Assembly (NCBI RefSeq): GCF_017745095.1
Contig: NZ_JAGHZZ010000007.1
Location: 87,565-151,564, forward strand
DNA: 64,000 nt
Origin: Sporocytophaga sp.
GTDB lineage: Bacteria > Bacteroidota > Bacteroidia > Cytophagales > Cytophagaceae
Direction of reading: 5' to 3'
Shown: one piece after another, positions 19,320-27,556 of the stretch
Position numbering within the stretch: the first letter of the stretch is position 1
How the letters are laid out: the number at the start of each line of letters is the position of its first letter
Made by a program: the position numbers and the translations under genes
Notes under the pieces: model-generated
Seen by the model: the letters and a program-made list of their open reading frames with translations, nothing else
The model's database searches: none
Told to the model about the DNA's origin: nothing

Positions 19320-20141
19320 TTGGAACAAGACAGATACTCAAAATTTGTAAAGAGAAATGAAGAAACCTTTTGGATGATTGCATTACTGCAATTAGCCATA
19401 TTCTTCCTTGTATTATTCCTTCCGTCTTTAAACAGGGAGAATCTTAACGATTTACTTACATGGATTTGCCCTTCCTTTCTGTTCAGTTTTCTGATTGTAT
19501 CCAGATTATATTACTATTCCAGAGTAAAAAATTTACTTAATGAAAGTACGAGATTTAAAGTAAGATCCTTTTTAAGACTTAGCTTTAGGAAATGGATTAT
19601 TATCCTTTGCGGAAATTTTCTTTGTCTCTTTTCTTACCTTTTAAATCACGACCCGACATTCTTATTTCTCTTTGGAGTCGGACTTTCATCATATCTCTTT
19701 GCCAAGCCTTCAGTACTGAGAATGACGAGGGATTTCAGAATTCCTGCAACTGAAGTTCAGCCTCGTGAAAGCAGACTCGCATTTTTCATTCCATCACAAA
19801 TCATTGCCTTTGCCATCTCTGCTTATTTCTTTAAGGAAATAGCATTCGCTTATCAGGCAGGAGAAGATCAGGATTTGGCATTGCTAATAGAAAACTGTGT
19901 AACAGAAAGCGGACTGGAAAGCTATTATCCTTCAGAAACAAAAAACTATTGTGAGTGCACAAGCTCTAAGATTATGGAGAGATATTCCAACGAAGAAGTA
20001 CAAGAACATAATAAACTTCCTGCTGCTCAACGAAATTATATTTACAAAGAAATTACAGACAGATGCTTTGTAGAAAACTTCAGACATGTTTTGGCTGACA
20101 CATTAACTAAAAGATCTTATCGTAAATCTAAGGCTAAATAG
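19320..20141 (+). CDS. Membrane protein with C-terminal cysteine-containing domain
   Basis: Not recognised as a known family. Seen: about four to five hydrophobic segments in the first two thirds (LLQLAIFFLVLFLP, CPSFLFSFLIVS, IIILCGNFLCLFSYLL, FLFLFGVGLSSYLF, IPSQIIAFAISAYF). A polar tail of about 85 residues follows with the cysteine pattern C...CEC...C (ENCVTE, NYCECTSSKI, TDRCFVENF). That layout occurs in many small Bacteroidota exported domains. The TTG at 19320 gives a start 4 bases after the ABC gene. An earlier TTG at 19293 would overlap that gene by 23 bases, and an ATG lies at 19374. Likely the last gene of the lpx operon; function unknown. Confidence 0.75.
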   Translation: MEQDRYSKFVKRNEETFWMIALLQLAIFFLVLFLPSLNRENLNDLLTWICPSFLFSFLIVSRLYYYSRVKNLLNESTRFKVRSFLRLSFRKWIIILCGNFLCLFSYLLNHDPTFLFLFGVGLSSYLFAKPSVLRMTRDFRIPATEVQPRESRLAFFIPSQIIAFAISAYFFKEIAFAYQAGEDQDLALLIENCVTESGLESYYPSETKNYCECTSSKIMERYSNEEVQEHNKLPAAQRNYIYKEITDRCFVENFRHVLADTLTKRSYRKSKAK

Positions 20142-20162
20142 ATTTCATTTTATTTTTGACAT

Positions 20163-20198
20163 AAAAAAGTTGGACAACCTAAGCTGCCCAACTTTATT
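20163..20198. terminator. Bidirectional terminator after the lpx operon
   Basis: Stem AAAGTTGG (20166-20173) with CCAACTTT (20188-20195), A-run before and T-rich after. It lies between convergent genes, so it can serve both. Confidence 0.75.
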
Positions 20199-20222
20199 GT
20201 TCTTTGATAACAATATGTATTA

Positions 20223-22025
20223 CTATTTCACAATCGCTTTCAATGTTTGCACCTTGCCATTCTGAATCAATCTGATCATATGCATACCTTTACCTTCTAG
20301 ATCTAAAGGAGTCTCAGGAGTATAAGCATTATCTTCGTGAATCAACTGTCCAAGTGCATTATAAATTTTAAGATCATATTGCCCCTTTCCTGAAATTACA
20401 ATTTTCCCCTCGGATGGATTGGGGTATACTGATGATAAATTCTCTACAATATTCGTGTTACCTGTGATAATTTCGGCTTGTATTTCTTCTTTTTCACCTG
20501 CTTCATTGGAAGTCAGATACAGTCCTGATGCCAATACTGAATTTCCGGAAACACGTGCAGTAGGAAGCGTAATAGTGCAACTTACAGTGACTCCCTTAGA
20601 GGCTTTCTCAGAGTAATAAACAGTTATCTGATTGGTATTGATTCCTGACACTATTTCTCCTCCCCAGGCAAACCATGAATATGTTGCACCTGGATAATCA
20701 CTTGGCGCTGTGAATGTGTAATAACCTTTGCCCATATTTAACGCATTTTGCCACGTAATTTCAAAATCACGATTCAATACGCGAATTTTGAATGAAGTAC
20801 TATCTTCATTGCATTCAGGATTTGTAGCTAACACATAATAATCTCCGGGAGAAAGATCATTTCCTGTAACTAAGTTTTCATACTTATCATCCGTGAAGAA
20901 ACTGAATTCTGTACCATTATGATTAGTATTATGATCAAGATAAATTTCTTTCAGTACATTTTTATGAAAGACATTATTAAAGCCATAATAATCTCCGTCA
21001 ATCATATAAACTAAAGAACCTCCATAACTATCTTTAGACATAATCACATCAGTTGTCATCAATTTAGTGGGTACTTTAGGCACAAAATTATAGTAATAAT
21101 TATTACATATTCCAAGAGTAATATTAGGCTGATAGCTTATTTCAATCCGAGGGAATTTCGTTGACATGTACTTCCACATTGTAGCTAAATCAATTGCAGC
21201 AGGATTTATAGGTAATACATCACTAGGTTTTGCATTATCGCTTTTATCAAGGAAAGTCATATCTGCCAATTCTTCTGCGGTTGCAACATGACCATCTAAA
21301 TAAACATAAGGCCTTATATCTAAAATATCATCCAGACAAATAGATGGCATGTTTCGAAGCTCCAGATTATGACATGGGCTCTCCTCTACCTTTACATACA
21401 TTTCCTCTGAATGAATATCATCAGCAGAACAAATAGCATAACTCAATCTTATTCTATAGGTCCCTTTTCCAAATAAAGTCCAGTCAGTAAGATTTTTAAC
21501 AGCAGTTTCCGGATTTACACCGTCATATAAAAACAATCTATCATGAAATTCTTCAGTATCTTTTCCTGTACCCCAGTATGCTATGTTACTAAAAAAGTCC
21601 TTTGAAAAATTTACTTTAGCCCCCTTTTCAACCGTGTACTTTAATGTGTCTTTTATAAAGTATTTAGTTGGTGGTTGAATGATATTAATAAAGATTGCAA
21701 TTCCATTATGTCCATTAGCTGGAGTGTTCTGCTTTTCTATATAGACCATTTCATAGTCACTATATTTAAATCCTCCGGTTATTTCTGTTGTAGTTATAAC
21801 AGAACCATTTAATTGAAGGAGCCTATAATTACTCACATTATCTTCAGGATCATTAAGATCTTTAATTCCACATTGAGTATAAATATTTTCAAGAGTAATC
21901 AAAGTGTCTGCACATGAAGACATTCGATTTCCATTGTCAGCTGCAATAAAAGTACCTGAAGTTTGTGCTAATGCCATACCTCCAAAAAGCACTTTAACAA
22001 TGGATAATAGTAGTTGTTTTCTCAT
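20223..22025 (-). CDS. T9SS-exported protein with C-terminal sorting domain, N-terminal function unknown
   Basis: Secreted or cell-surface protein of 600 residues. Seen: signal peptide ending ALAQ (about residue 21); a long beta-rich region without catalytic motifs I recognise; and a type A T9SS sorting tail (about 525-600) with VYPNPSEGKIVI, LKIYNALGQLI and the final GMHMIRLIQNGKVQTLKAIVK-type motif. The middle part has several cysteines and DITY-type strands suggestive of Ig/PKD-like folds (about 420-500, FTAPSDYPGATYSWFAWGG). It is likely an adhesin or surface structural protein, but this is inference. It forms a single-gene unit with a long upstream region. Confidence 0.82.
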   Translation of the reverse strand: MRKQLLLSIVKVLFGGMALAQTSGTFIAADNGNRMSSCADTLITLENIYTQCGIKDLNDPEDNVSNYRLLQLNGSVITTTEITGGFKYSDYEMVYIEKQNTPANGHNGIAIFINIIQPPTKYFIKDTLKYTVEKGAKVNFSKDFFSNIAYWGTGKDTEEFHDRLFLYDGVNPETAVKNLTDWTLFGKGTYRIRLSYAICSADDIHSEEMYVKVEESPCHNLELRNMPSICLDDILDIRPYVYLDGHVATAEELADMTFLDKSDNAKPSDVLPINPAAIDLATMWKYMSTKFPRIEISYQPNITLGICNNYYYNFVPKVPTKLMTTDVIMSKDSYGGSLVYMIDGDYYGFNNVFHKNVLKEIYLDHNTNHNGTEFSFFTDDKYENLVTGNDLSPGDYYVLATNPECNEDSTSFKIRVLNRDFEITWQNALNMGKGYYTFTAPSDYPGATYSWFAWGGEIVSGINTNQITVYYSEKASKGVTVSCTITLPTARVSGNSVLASGLYLTSNEAGEKEEIQAEIITGNTNIVENLSSVYPNPSEGKIVISGKGQYDLKIYNALGQLIHEDNAYTPETPLDLEGKGMHMIRLIQNGKVQTLKAIVK

Positions 22026-22393
22026 AGTTTAATTGGTTTGATAATTAAAAATTTTCCTCTATAAAAGGGCGAAGTGGTCTTCTTTGTACGATTATCAGGA
22101 TCGAGAGTTCAAGTTATAAAAATACAATATAATTCTCAGTCATACAGAGGACTTGAAAATTCAATCCTGACAATAAGAATCTATCTATCTCGTTAAGAAC
22201 ATTTTACAATTATAGTTTGACAAATAAAATTGAATGAAAGTAAAAAAGTTTCATAGCTTAAAGTACAAAAAAATAATCAACTAGGTATTCTAAAATTAAG
22301 TTAACATTAGACTTCAAATCTTTTTTCCATTATTGAATCAATAAAATTCATAAAGTCAATGGGAATGTTATAAAAAATTAATCAAATAATTCT
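22026..22393. other. Intergenic region upstream of the T9SS cargo gene
   Basis: About 370 AT-rich bases between two minus-strand genes. It presumably holds the promoter of the T9SS gene and the end of the sulfatase operon. I see no exact TAnnTTTG box, strong terminator hairpin or reading frame. Confidence 0.4.
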
Positions 22394-22870
22394 TTATTCT
22401 GCATAACTCGAACGGAATTTTACTCCCCATTTGCCATTCTCTTTTGTTACAATATAAAGCGATTCATAAACACCTATCAAACTCCCATCAGCGCGATAAC
22501 GTGAGAAGCGAGTATCTACATGAACTTTATCTGCTGATGCCTGCACTATATTTCTATGATCCCATTTGCTATGATGCCAGCCTGATTTTTCAAGTCTGAT
22601 AAATACTGTAGAATCCAATGTAGCACTTTCCAGAACAGACATTTTACCACTCGCTAAGCGGTAATGAGGAAAATGATATGTCAACTGCCATGCCTTTGCA
22701 TCTTTGGAATTAAAGGCATTCATGTATTGATCAAGAACCTTAAGAACATCTTTTTTAACCTGAGTATTGATATCATGCGTGCCCCTTTCATTATCATTAG
22801 AAACAAATGAAGCACTTACAAATAGTGCCGTTATAAATAAGAATGCGCAGAACATTGTATAATATTTCAT
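22394..22870 (-). CDS. Exported NTF2-like (SnoaL/DUF4440-type) protein
   Basis: Small exported protein of 158 residues. Seen: signal peptide (about 1-22), then a single cone-shaped alpha/beta domain pattern VLDQYMNAFNSKDAKAWQLTYHFPHYRL near the start and a strand-rich end YESLYIVTKENGKWGVKFRSSY. This is the usual layout of the NTF2-like superfamily. Such domains serve as small-molecule-binding or isomerase-like units, and the ligand cannot be read from sequence. It lies downstream of the arylsulfatase with a 64-base gap and is probably the last gene of the SusCD-sulfatase operon, so a role in handling a desulfated product is possible but unproven. Confidence 0.7.
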   Translation of the reverse strand: MKYYTMFCAFLFITALFVSASFVSNDNERGTHDINTQVKKDVLKVLDQYMNAFNSKDAKAWQLTYHFPHYRLASGKMSVLESATLDSTVFIRLEKSGWHHSKWDHRNIVQASADKVHVDTRFSRYRADGSLIGVYESLYIVTKENGKWGVKFRSSYAE

Positions 22871-22934
22871 ATTTACATTGCTTTTATTTTATATTAAAAA
22901 TGGTGGAGGCATTTCATCCTCCACCTTTGAATTG

Positions 22935-24800
22935 TTACTCTTTTGCTTCTGAAATATTGGGCTTTATTACTGCTTTAAAAGAACCTCTGTTCAGACAATC
23001 AGTCCAGTCGATAAGCGGATAAACATTATACTTTCTGGCTTCCGCATCAAACAAGGCTTTCAGCTCTTGTAACTTCTCAGGATATTTGGACGCAAGATTT
23101 ATACGTTCATTAAAATCTTCATTCAAATTATATAACTCCCAAACATCCTTTTCAAAATTCCTTTCCACTTTGTTTTCTCCAGGATATGAAACAAGATCGT
23201 AGAATGCAGGTGTATGAGCAGCTTCAGCCTTCCAGCCATCCTTATATATAGATCTTGATCCGAAAATATTATAATATTGAACTGTATGCTTTGAAACAGC
23301 GCTTGCATCATTCAAGGAATATGCCAGACTTGTTCCTTCAATTGGCTTTTGTTGTATTCCTTTAATGACAGGCTGAGGTTTAATTCCAGTCAATTCAACT
23401 GTAGTAGGAAAAAGGTCAATCAAATGTCCATATTGAGTCCTTATTGATCCTTTATCTTTAATACCTTTTGGATAAAAGACAATCAAAGGGTTCCTGGTCC
23501 CTCCTTCTGAGTTAGCATCTTGTTTCCAATGTTTAAAAGGAGTGTTAGCAGCCTGTGCCCAACCAATAGGGTAATTTGTATAGGCCTCAGCTGAGCCGAT
23601 TTTATCATAGTTCTTTAATAGATCTCTTAAGATTTCATCTTCAGGGACAGTATTCTTGGGTGAAAATTCACTTTGAATAACTCCATTTTTTGCACCTTCC
23701 TGACTGGCTCCATTATCTCCTATAACAATAAATATAGCCGTATTTTCAAGCTGTCCAGAATTCTTAAGGTGACTTACAATTCTTCCAATTTCATGATCTG
23801 TGTACTCAAGAAATCCTGCATATACCTCCATGAAGCGAGCATAGATTTTTTGTTCTTCAGGTTTAAGATCTTTCCATGCTTTCACCCTTGAATTGCGTGC
23901 AGGCAATTGAGCTGTTGCTGGTACTACTCCAAGCTTCTTTTGATTTGCAAGTACCTGTTCACGGAACTTATCCCATCCCTGATCAAATTTACCTCTGTAT
24001 TTATCACTCCATTCCCTCGCCACCTGATGAGGAGAGTGAGTAGCACCAGGAGAGAAATATAGGAAGAATGGCTTATCAGGAGCTATTTTCTTTTGATTGG
24101 ATATATAGTTGATTGCTTTGTCGGCAATCAATTCATTAAGATGTCTTCCATCGGATTTAACATGTTTATTATCCTCAACAAGATCAGGCTTGTACTGATC
24201 AGTAGCACCACTAAGAAAGCCATAAAAGTGGTCAAATCCCTTACCTGAAGGCCACCTTTCGAATGGACCAAGATCAGTAGATTCATCATCTGGGGTTAAA
24301 TGCCATTTACCAAGAGCATAAGTATTATAACCATTTTCTCTGAATGTTTCTGCTACTGTGCCTGCCTCTGAAGGAATATGGCCATCATATCCAGGAAAAT
24401 CAGCTGAAAGAAAATCATGTGGGAATCCTCCCATATGAACAGAATGATGATTCCTACCTGTAAGTAAGGCTGCTCTTGTAGGCGAACATATTCCTGTTGT
24501 ATGAAAATTGGTATATCTTAAACCATTGTTAGCAAGACTATCAAAAGTTGGAGTATTGATCAATCCGCCGAAAGTAGATGTGGCACCGAATCCAACATCA
24601 TCAAGCAATATCCATATCACGTTAGGAGCACCGGCTGGGGCTTTCTTCAGATACGTAACCTTATCGGGTTTTGATTCTGAAAGTGTTTTACCAATCGTTC
24701 CTTCGAATTTCTTGTTCTGCGAAAATGCAGGCAAAGCAAGCCCTGCACCCAATACAAGTACTGATGCAAGCTTTGTTGTTTCTCTTAAAATCTCTTTCAT
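22935..24800 (-). CDS. Arylsulfatase (family S1 sulfatase)
   Basis: Exported sulfatase hydrolysing sulfate esters. Seen: signal peptide ending PAFSQ; calcium-binding aspartates in WILLDDVGFGATSTFGG (about residue 65); the formylglycine motif C-x-P-x-R in GICSPTRAALLTGRN; YALGKWHLTPDD; the metal Asp-Asn pair in IFIVIGDNGAS; and a lysine in TPFKHWKQD. The cysteine must be oxidised by a maturase such as anSME, and none is encoded here. Length 621 and the overall style resemble Pseudomonas-type arylsulfatases, not the short glycan sulfatases of polysaccharide loci. The substrate is unknown. The gene begins 17 bases after the end of the hydroxylase-family gene. Confidence 0.93.
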   Translation of the reverse strand: MKEILRETTKLASVLVLGAGLALPAFSQNKKFEGTIGKTLSESKPDKVTYLKKAPAGAPNVIWILLDDVGFGATSTFGGLINTPTFDSLANNGLRYTNFHTTGICSPTRAALLTGRNHHSVHMGGFPHDFLSADFPGYDGHIPSEAGTVAETFRENGYNTYALGKWHLTPDDESTDLGPFERWPSGKGFDHFYGFLSGATDQYKPDLVEDNKHVKSDGRHLNELIADKAINYISNQKKIAPDKPFFLYFSPGATHSPHQVAREWSDKYRGKFDQGWDKFREQVLANQKKLGVVPATAQLPARNSRVKAWKDLKPEEQKIYARFMEVYAGFLEYTDHEIGRIVSHLKNSGQLENTAIFIVIGDNGASQEGAKNGVIQSEFSPKNTVPEDEILRDLLKNYDKIGSAEAYTNYPIGWAQAANTPFKHWKQDANSEGGTRNPLIVFYPKGIKDKGSIRTQYGHLIDLFPTTVELTGIKPQPVIKGIQQKPIEGTSLAYSLNDASAVSKHTVQYYNIFGSRSIYKDGWKAEAAHTPAFYDLVSYPGENKVERNFEKDVWELYNLNEDFNERINLASKYPEKLQELKALFDAEARKYNVYPLIDWTDCLNRGSFKAVIKPNISEAKE

Positions 24801-24817
24801 TATTTCCTTATTTAATG

Positions 24818-25723
24818 TTAGGCATTTTTTAATTCCTTTATAACCTCTAAATCATCCCCTTCCTCTTTTACTTCTGGTCCATCTTTAGCCAGCTCACTAC
24901 TTATGATTGGGGATTTGAATATTGGCCAAAGCCATTGTGCATACCATGGATCATCTTCATAGTTGGATATGCCGTACTGCTTTGGAAATTTTCTGCTAAT
25001 GTGAGCGGTTCCAAATATTAAATCCCAGATAAACAGAATACCTCCGAAATTCCCCTTATAATATCCAATGCCATCACCGTGAGAAGCCGCGTGATGCGCA
25101 TGATGTGTAGCTGGCGTTACTAAGAGTCTTTCCAAAAACCAGGCAACAGGATGTAAAATCTTATATCGATACAAAACCTTATCCCATTTTACACTTGTAT
25201 GGCAAGCATAGGACCAGACTGTCTGAAACCCGTTAAACAAAAGAGCAGGACCACCAAGACCCAGATAGACCAAAGCCGCAGTAATATAGAACTGAGATAG
25301 AAAGGCTACATAAAAAATATTTTGTCTGGAATTCACCACAACACTCATATATCTCGCTGAATGATGTGTCCTATGGAATCGCCACAATACAGGTATCTGA
25401 TGATGCAGACGATGATACCAGTATTGAGAAAGATCAATGGTGACCAGAATAATAAAAAATCCAAAAATAAATGGTATCCAGACAAAAGCATCTTTAAGAC
25501 CAGGAAGAATAAATGGTAATATTTTCAATGAAAAGAAGCCTATAAGGGCCGAAAAAATAAATCTTGGAGCGATAAGACATACGATATCAAGTATCTTATC
25601 ATTCTTCGACCATTTGCCTTCGAGCAAACCAAAGAATAATTCAACAGAACCGAGAATAAGGATAAATACCATAATCCCCCATCCGTTGAGATTTTGTATT
25701 GCAGATTCAAAAAACTTGATCAT
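24818..25723 (-). CDS. Sterol desaturase / fatty acid hydroxylase family membrane protein
   Basis: Integral membrane di-iron oxygenase family protein of 301 residues. Seen: several hydrophobic segments (about 15-35, 50-75, 80-100, 130-165) and the three histidine clusters of the family: HRLHH, HRTHHSARYM and ATHHAHHAASHGDG. These ligate the iron pair used to hydroxylate or desaturate a lipid. Members act on sterols, fatty acids or carotenoids, and the substrate here is unknown. It lies between two sulfatase genes in an apparent operon, with 7 bases to the small membrane peptide upstream and 17 to the arylsulfatase downstream. That is unusual and may link it to a lipid or sterol sulfate. Confidence 0.88.
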   Translation of the reverse strand: MIKFFESAIQNLNGWGIMVFILILGSVELFFGLLEGKWSKNDKILDIVCLIAPRFIFSALIGFFSLKILPFILPGLKDAFVWIPFIFGFFIILVTIDLSQYWYHRLHHQIPVLWRFHRTHHSARYMSVVVNSRQNIFYVAFLSQFYITAALVYLGLGGPALLFNGFQTVWSYACHTSVKWDKVLYRYKILHPVAWFLERLLVTPATHHAHHAASHGDGIGYYKGNFGGILFIWDLIFGTAHISRKFPKQYGISNYEDDPWYAQWLWPIFKSPIISSELAKDGPEVKEEGDDLEVIKELKNA

Positions 25724-25730
25724 ATGTATA

Positions 25731-25850
25731 TTAGTTAATGGCCCATATAAGTAATAGAATTGCTACTGTGACTAATGTCACAGGAAGAATAAAAACCAGT
25801 ATAGAAGCTAGTATTTTCTTGCCAATGAGTATGAGATCCTTTAAAATCAT
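25731..25850 (-). CDS. Small single-pass membrane protein (39 aa)
   Basis: Short frame read by eye in the 144-base gap between a sulfatase and the hydroxylase-family gene. It encodes 39 residues: a short basic start (MILKDLILIGKK), then a hydrophobic span ILASILVFILPVTLVTVAIL continuing to the end LLIWAIN. An AAAGGA ribosome-binding sequence sits 9 bases before the ATG. The start lies 17 bases after the sulfatase stop and the stop lies 7 bases before the hydroxylase start, as expected in a tight operon. No family recognised. It may be a membrane subunit or chaperone of the hydroxylase; that is inference. Translation is unproven. Confidence 0.5.
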   Translation of the reverse strand: MILKDLILIGKKILASILVFILPVTLVTVAILLLIWAIN

Positions 25851-25867
25851 ATATATATCCTTTATAA

Positions 25868-27436
25868 TCAAATAGGGAAATAATTGAACTCACCATTGTT
25901 ATTATATTTCATATACATTACACTTGGCCAACGAGGAGCCTGAACACTATTTTCCCATTTTAACAGTTCTTGTTTTAACTCATCTACTTTTCCTTTATTC
26001 GTAGAAGCGAGGTTATGACTCTCCGAAACATCATTCTTTAAATCAAAAAGCAATGTTTGATTTTCTTTTTCATTGATATATAATTTATAATCACCTTTTC
26101 TTACAGCCTTTGCAAATCCGACTCTCCAGAAAAGGCTTTCATGCGGTCTCTCTTTCTTTTCACCATTCAGGTATGGAATAAGGTTTACCCCATCATAACT
26201 TACATCTCCTGGAAGAGATGCTCCTGTTGCTGCTGCTATGGTCGTAAAAAAGTCAAGAGATGAGACCGGCTGATCAAAATCTTTCCCTCCCTTTATGACA
26301 GCAGGGTACTTGATAAAGAATGGAACTCTGATACCTCCTTCGAAATTAGTAGCTTTACCGGCTCTTAAAGGTTTATTATCCAGAACATGCGTGTAAGTTG
26401 CGCCCCCATTATCACTTAGAAATATTACTATTGTATTATTATCAAGGTTCAATTCTTTTAACTTGCGGGTAATAACTCCAACGGCATCATCAAGAGATTT
26501 CACCTGAGCCTGATAGGCCCTTTGAGTGCTGTCCTTAATTGAAGTAAGTAAATCGAAATCTGATTTCTTTGCCTGCACAGGATCGTGAGGAGCGTTGAAT
26601 GCCAGATACAGAAAGAATGGATTATCCTTATTCCTTTCAATAAAGTCAGCAGCTTCATTACCAAATCTTGTTGTCAGGTATTCCTTAACTTCTGTTTCTT
26701 TTCCATTTTGTTGCACAGCTCCCCAACCACTTCTCTTTTCTTTGAATACACTTTTATCCCAAAAAAGATGAGATAAATGACGTGATATCAATTGAGGATC
26801 GCTAACCGCTCCATAAGTGGTGCCACCTCCAAGTATTCCATATGAATAATCAAAACCTTGCTTTGAAGGAATTAAATCTCCGCCTTCTCCTAAGTGCCAT
26901 TTTCCTACCCATCCTGTTTTATAGCCTTGTTCCCTCAACAATTCCGCGATAGTTATTTCCTGTAAAGGAAGCCCTTGTTTAATCTCTGAAAACTTCTTTA
27001 CATCAAGGTCTTTATCGAAGACGACATCAAACTTATTTAACCAGGCACTCACCTGGGAGATTTTGGTTTTATCTGCATTTTCAATTCCCCACGTGGCAGC
27101 CGATCCTACTATAAACTCAGAACCGAATCGTTGCTGGTATCTTCCTGTGAGAAGACCAGCTCTGGAAGGACTACAATATGCTGCACTTACATATCCTTGG
27201 TTGAACTTCACTCCTTCTTTCCCCAAAGCATCAATATTGGGTGTATTAATAAGTGTATTTCCATAAGAAGATAAATCATGATAGCCAAGATCATCAGCCA
27301 AAATGATTACAACATTGGGCTTCTTTCTTGCATTCTGAGGACCTTCAAATTTAGCTTCAGTAATAAAGGACCATAAAACTGCACCGGAGGCAATTGCCAG
27401 GAATGCGATACTTGCTTTTATAATTTTATTTTTCAT
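25868..27436 (-). CDS. Sulfatase (family S1)
   Basis: Second exported sulfatase, 522 residues and clearly distinct from the 621-residue one. Seen: an N-terminal hydrophobic signal segment (about 8-25); NVVIILADDLGYHDLSSYG (metal aspartates, about 42-60); the formylglycine motif in AAYCSPSRAGLLTGRY; GWVGKWHLGEGG; VIFLSDNGG with the Asp-Asn pair; and KPLRAGKATNFEGG with the conserved lysine. This style is close to sulfatases annotated as arylsulfatase A or N-acetylgalactosamine-6-sulfatase-like, but the substrate cannot be assigned. It is downstream of susD, separated by 120 bases that contain a hairpin. Activation by a maturase encoded elsewhere is required. Confidence 0.93.
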   Translation of the reverse strand: MKNKIIKASIAFLAIASGAVLWSFITEAKFEGPQNARKKPNVVIILADDLGYHDLSSYGNTLINTPNIDALGKEGVKFNQGYVSAAYCSPSRAGLLTGRYQQRFGSEFIVGSAATWGIENADKTKISQVSAWLNKFDVVFDKDLDVKKFSEIKQGLPLQEITIAELLREQGYKTGWVGKWHLGEGGDLIPSKQGFDYSYGILGGGTTYGAVSDPQLISRHLSHLFWDKSVFKEKRSGWGAVQQNGKETEVKEYLTTRFGNEAADFIERNKDNPFFLYLAFNAPHDPVQAKKSDFDLLTSIKDSTQRAYQAQVKSLDDAVGVITRKLKELNLDNNTIVIFLSDNGGATYTHVLDNKPLRAGKATNFEGGIRVPFFIKYPAVIKGGKDFDQPVSSLDFFTTIAAATGASLPGDVSYDGVNLIPYLNGEKKERPHESLFWRVGFAKAVRKGDYKLYINEKENQTLLFDLKNDVSESHNLASTNKGKVDELKQELLKWENSVQAPRWPSVMYMKYNNNGEFNYFPI

Positions 27437-27476
27437 AACCTTTCAGTCTTGGGCTTTAGACAATATGCGTCACTCC

Positions 27477-27502
27477 TGCCTGTCTGTATAAAGAGACAGG
27501 CA
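27477..27502 (-). other. Intercistronic hairpin between susD-like and sulfatase genes
   Basis: Perfect 9-bp stem TGCCTGTCT (27477-27485) with AGACAGGCA (27494-27502) and an 8-base loop, without a T-run. Likely an mRNA-stabilising or attenuating hairpin that sets different levels for susCD and the downstream enzymes. Confidence 0.5.
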
Positions 27503-27556
27503 CTCGGAATGAGCATAGCAAAACATACTTGAAAATTTATACCTCTACAACAATTA

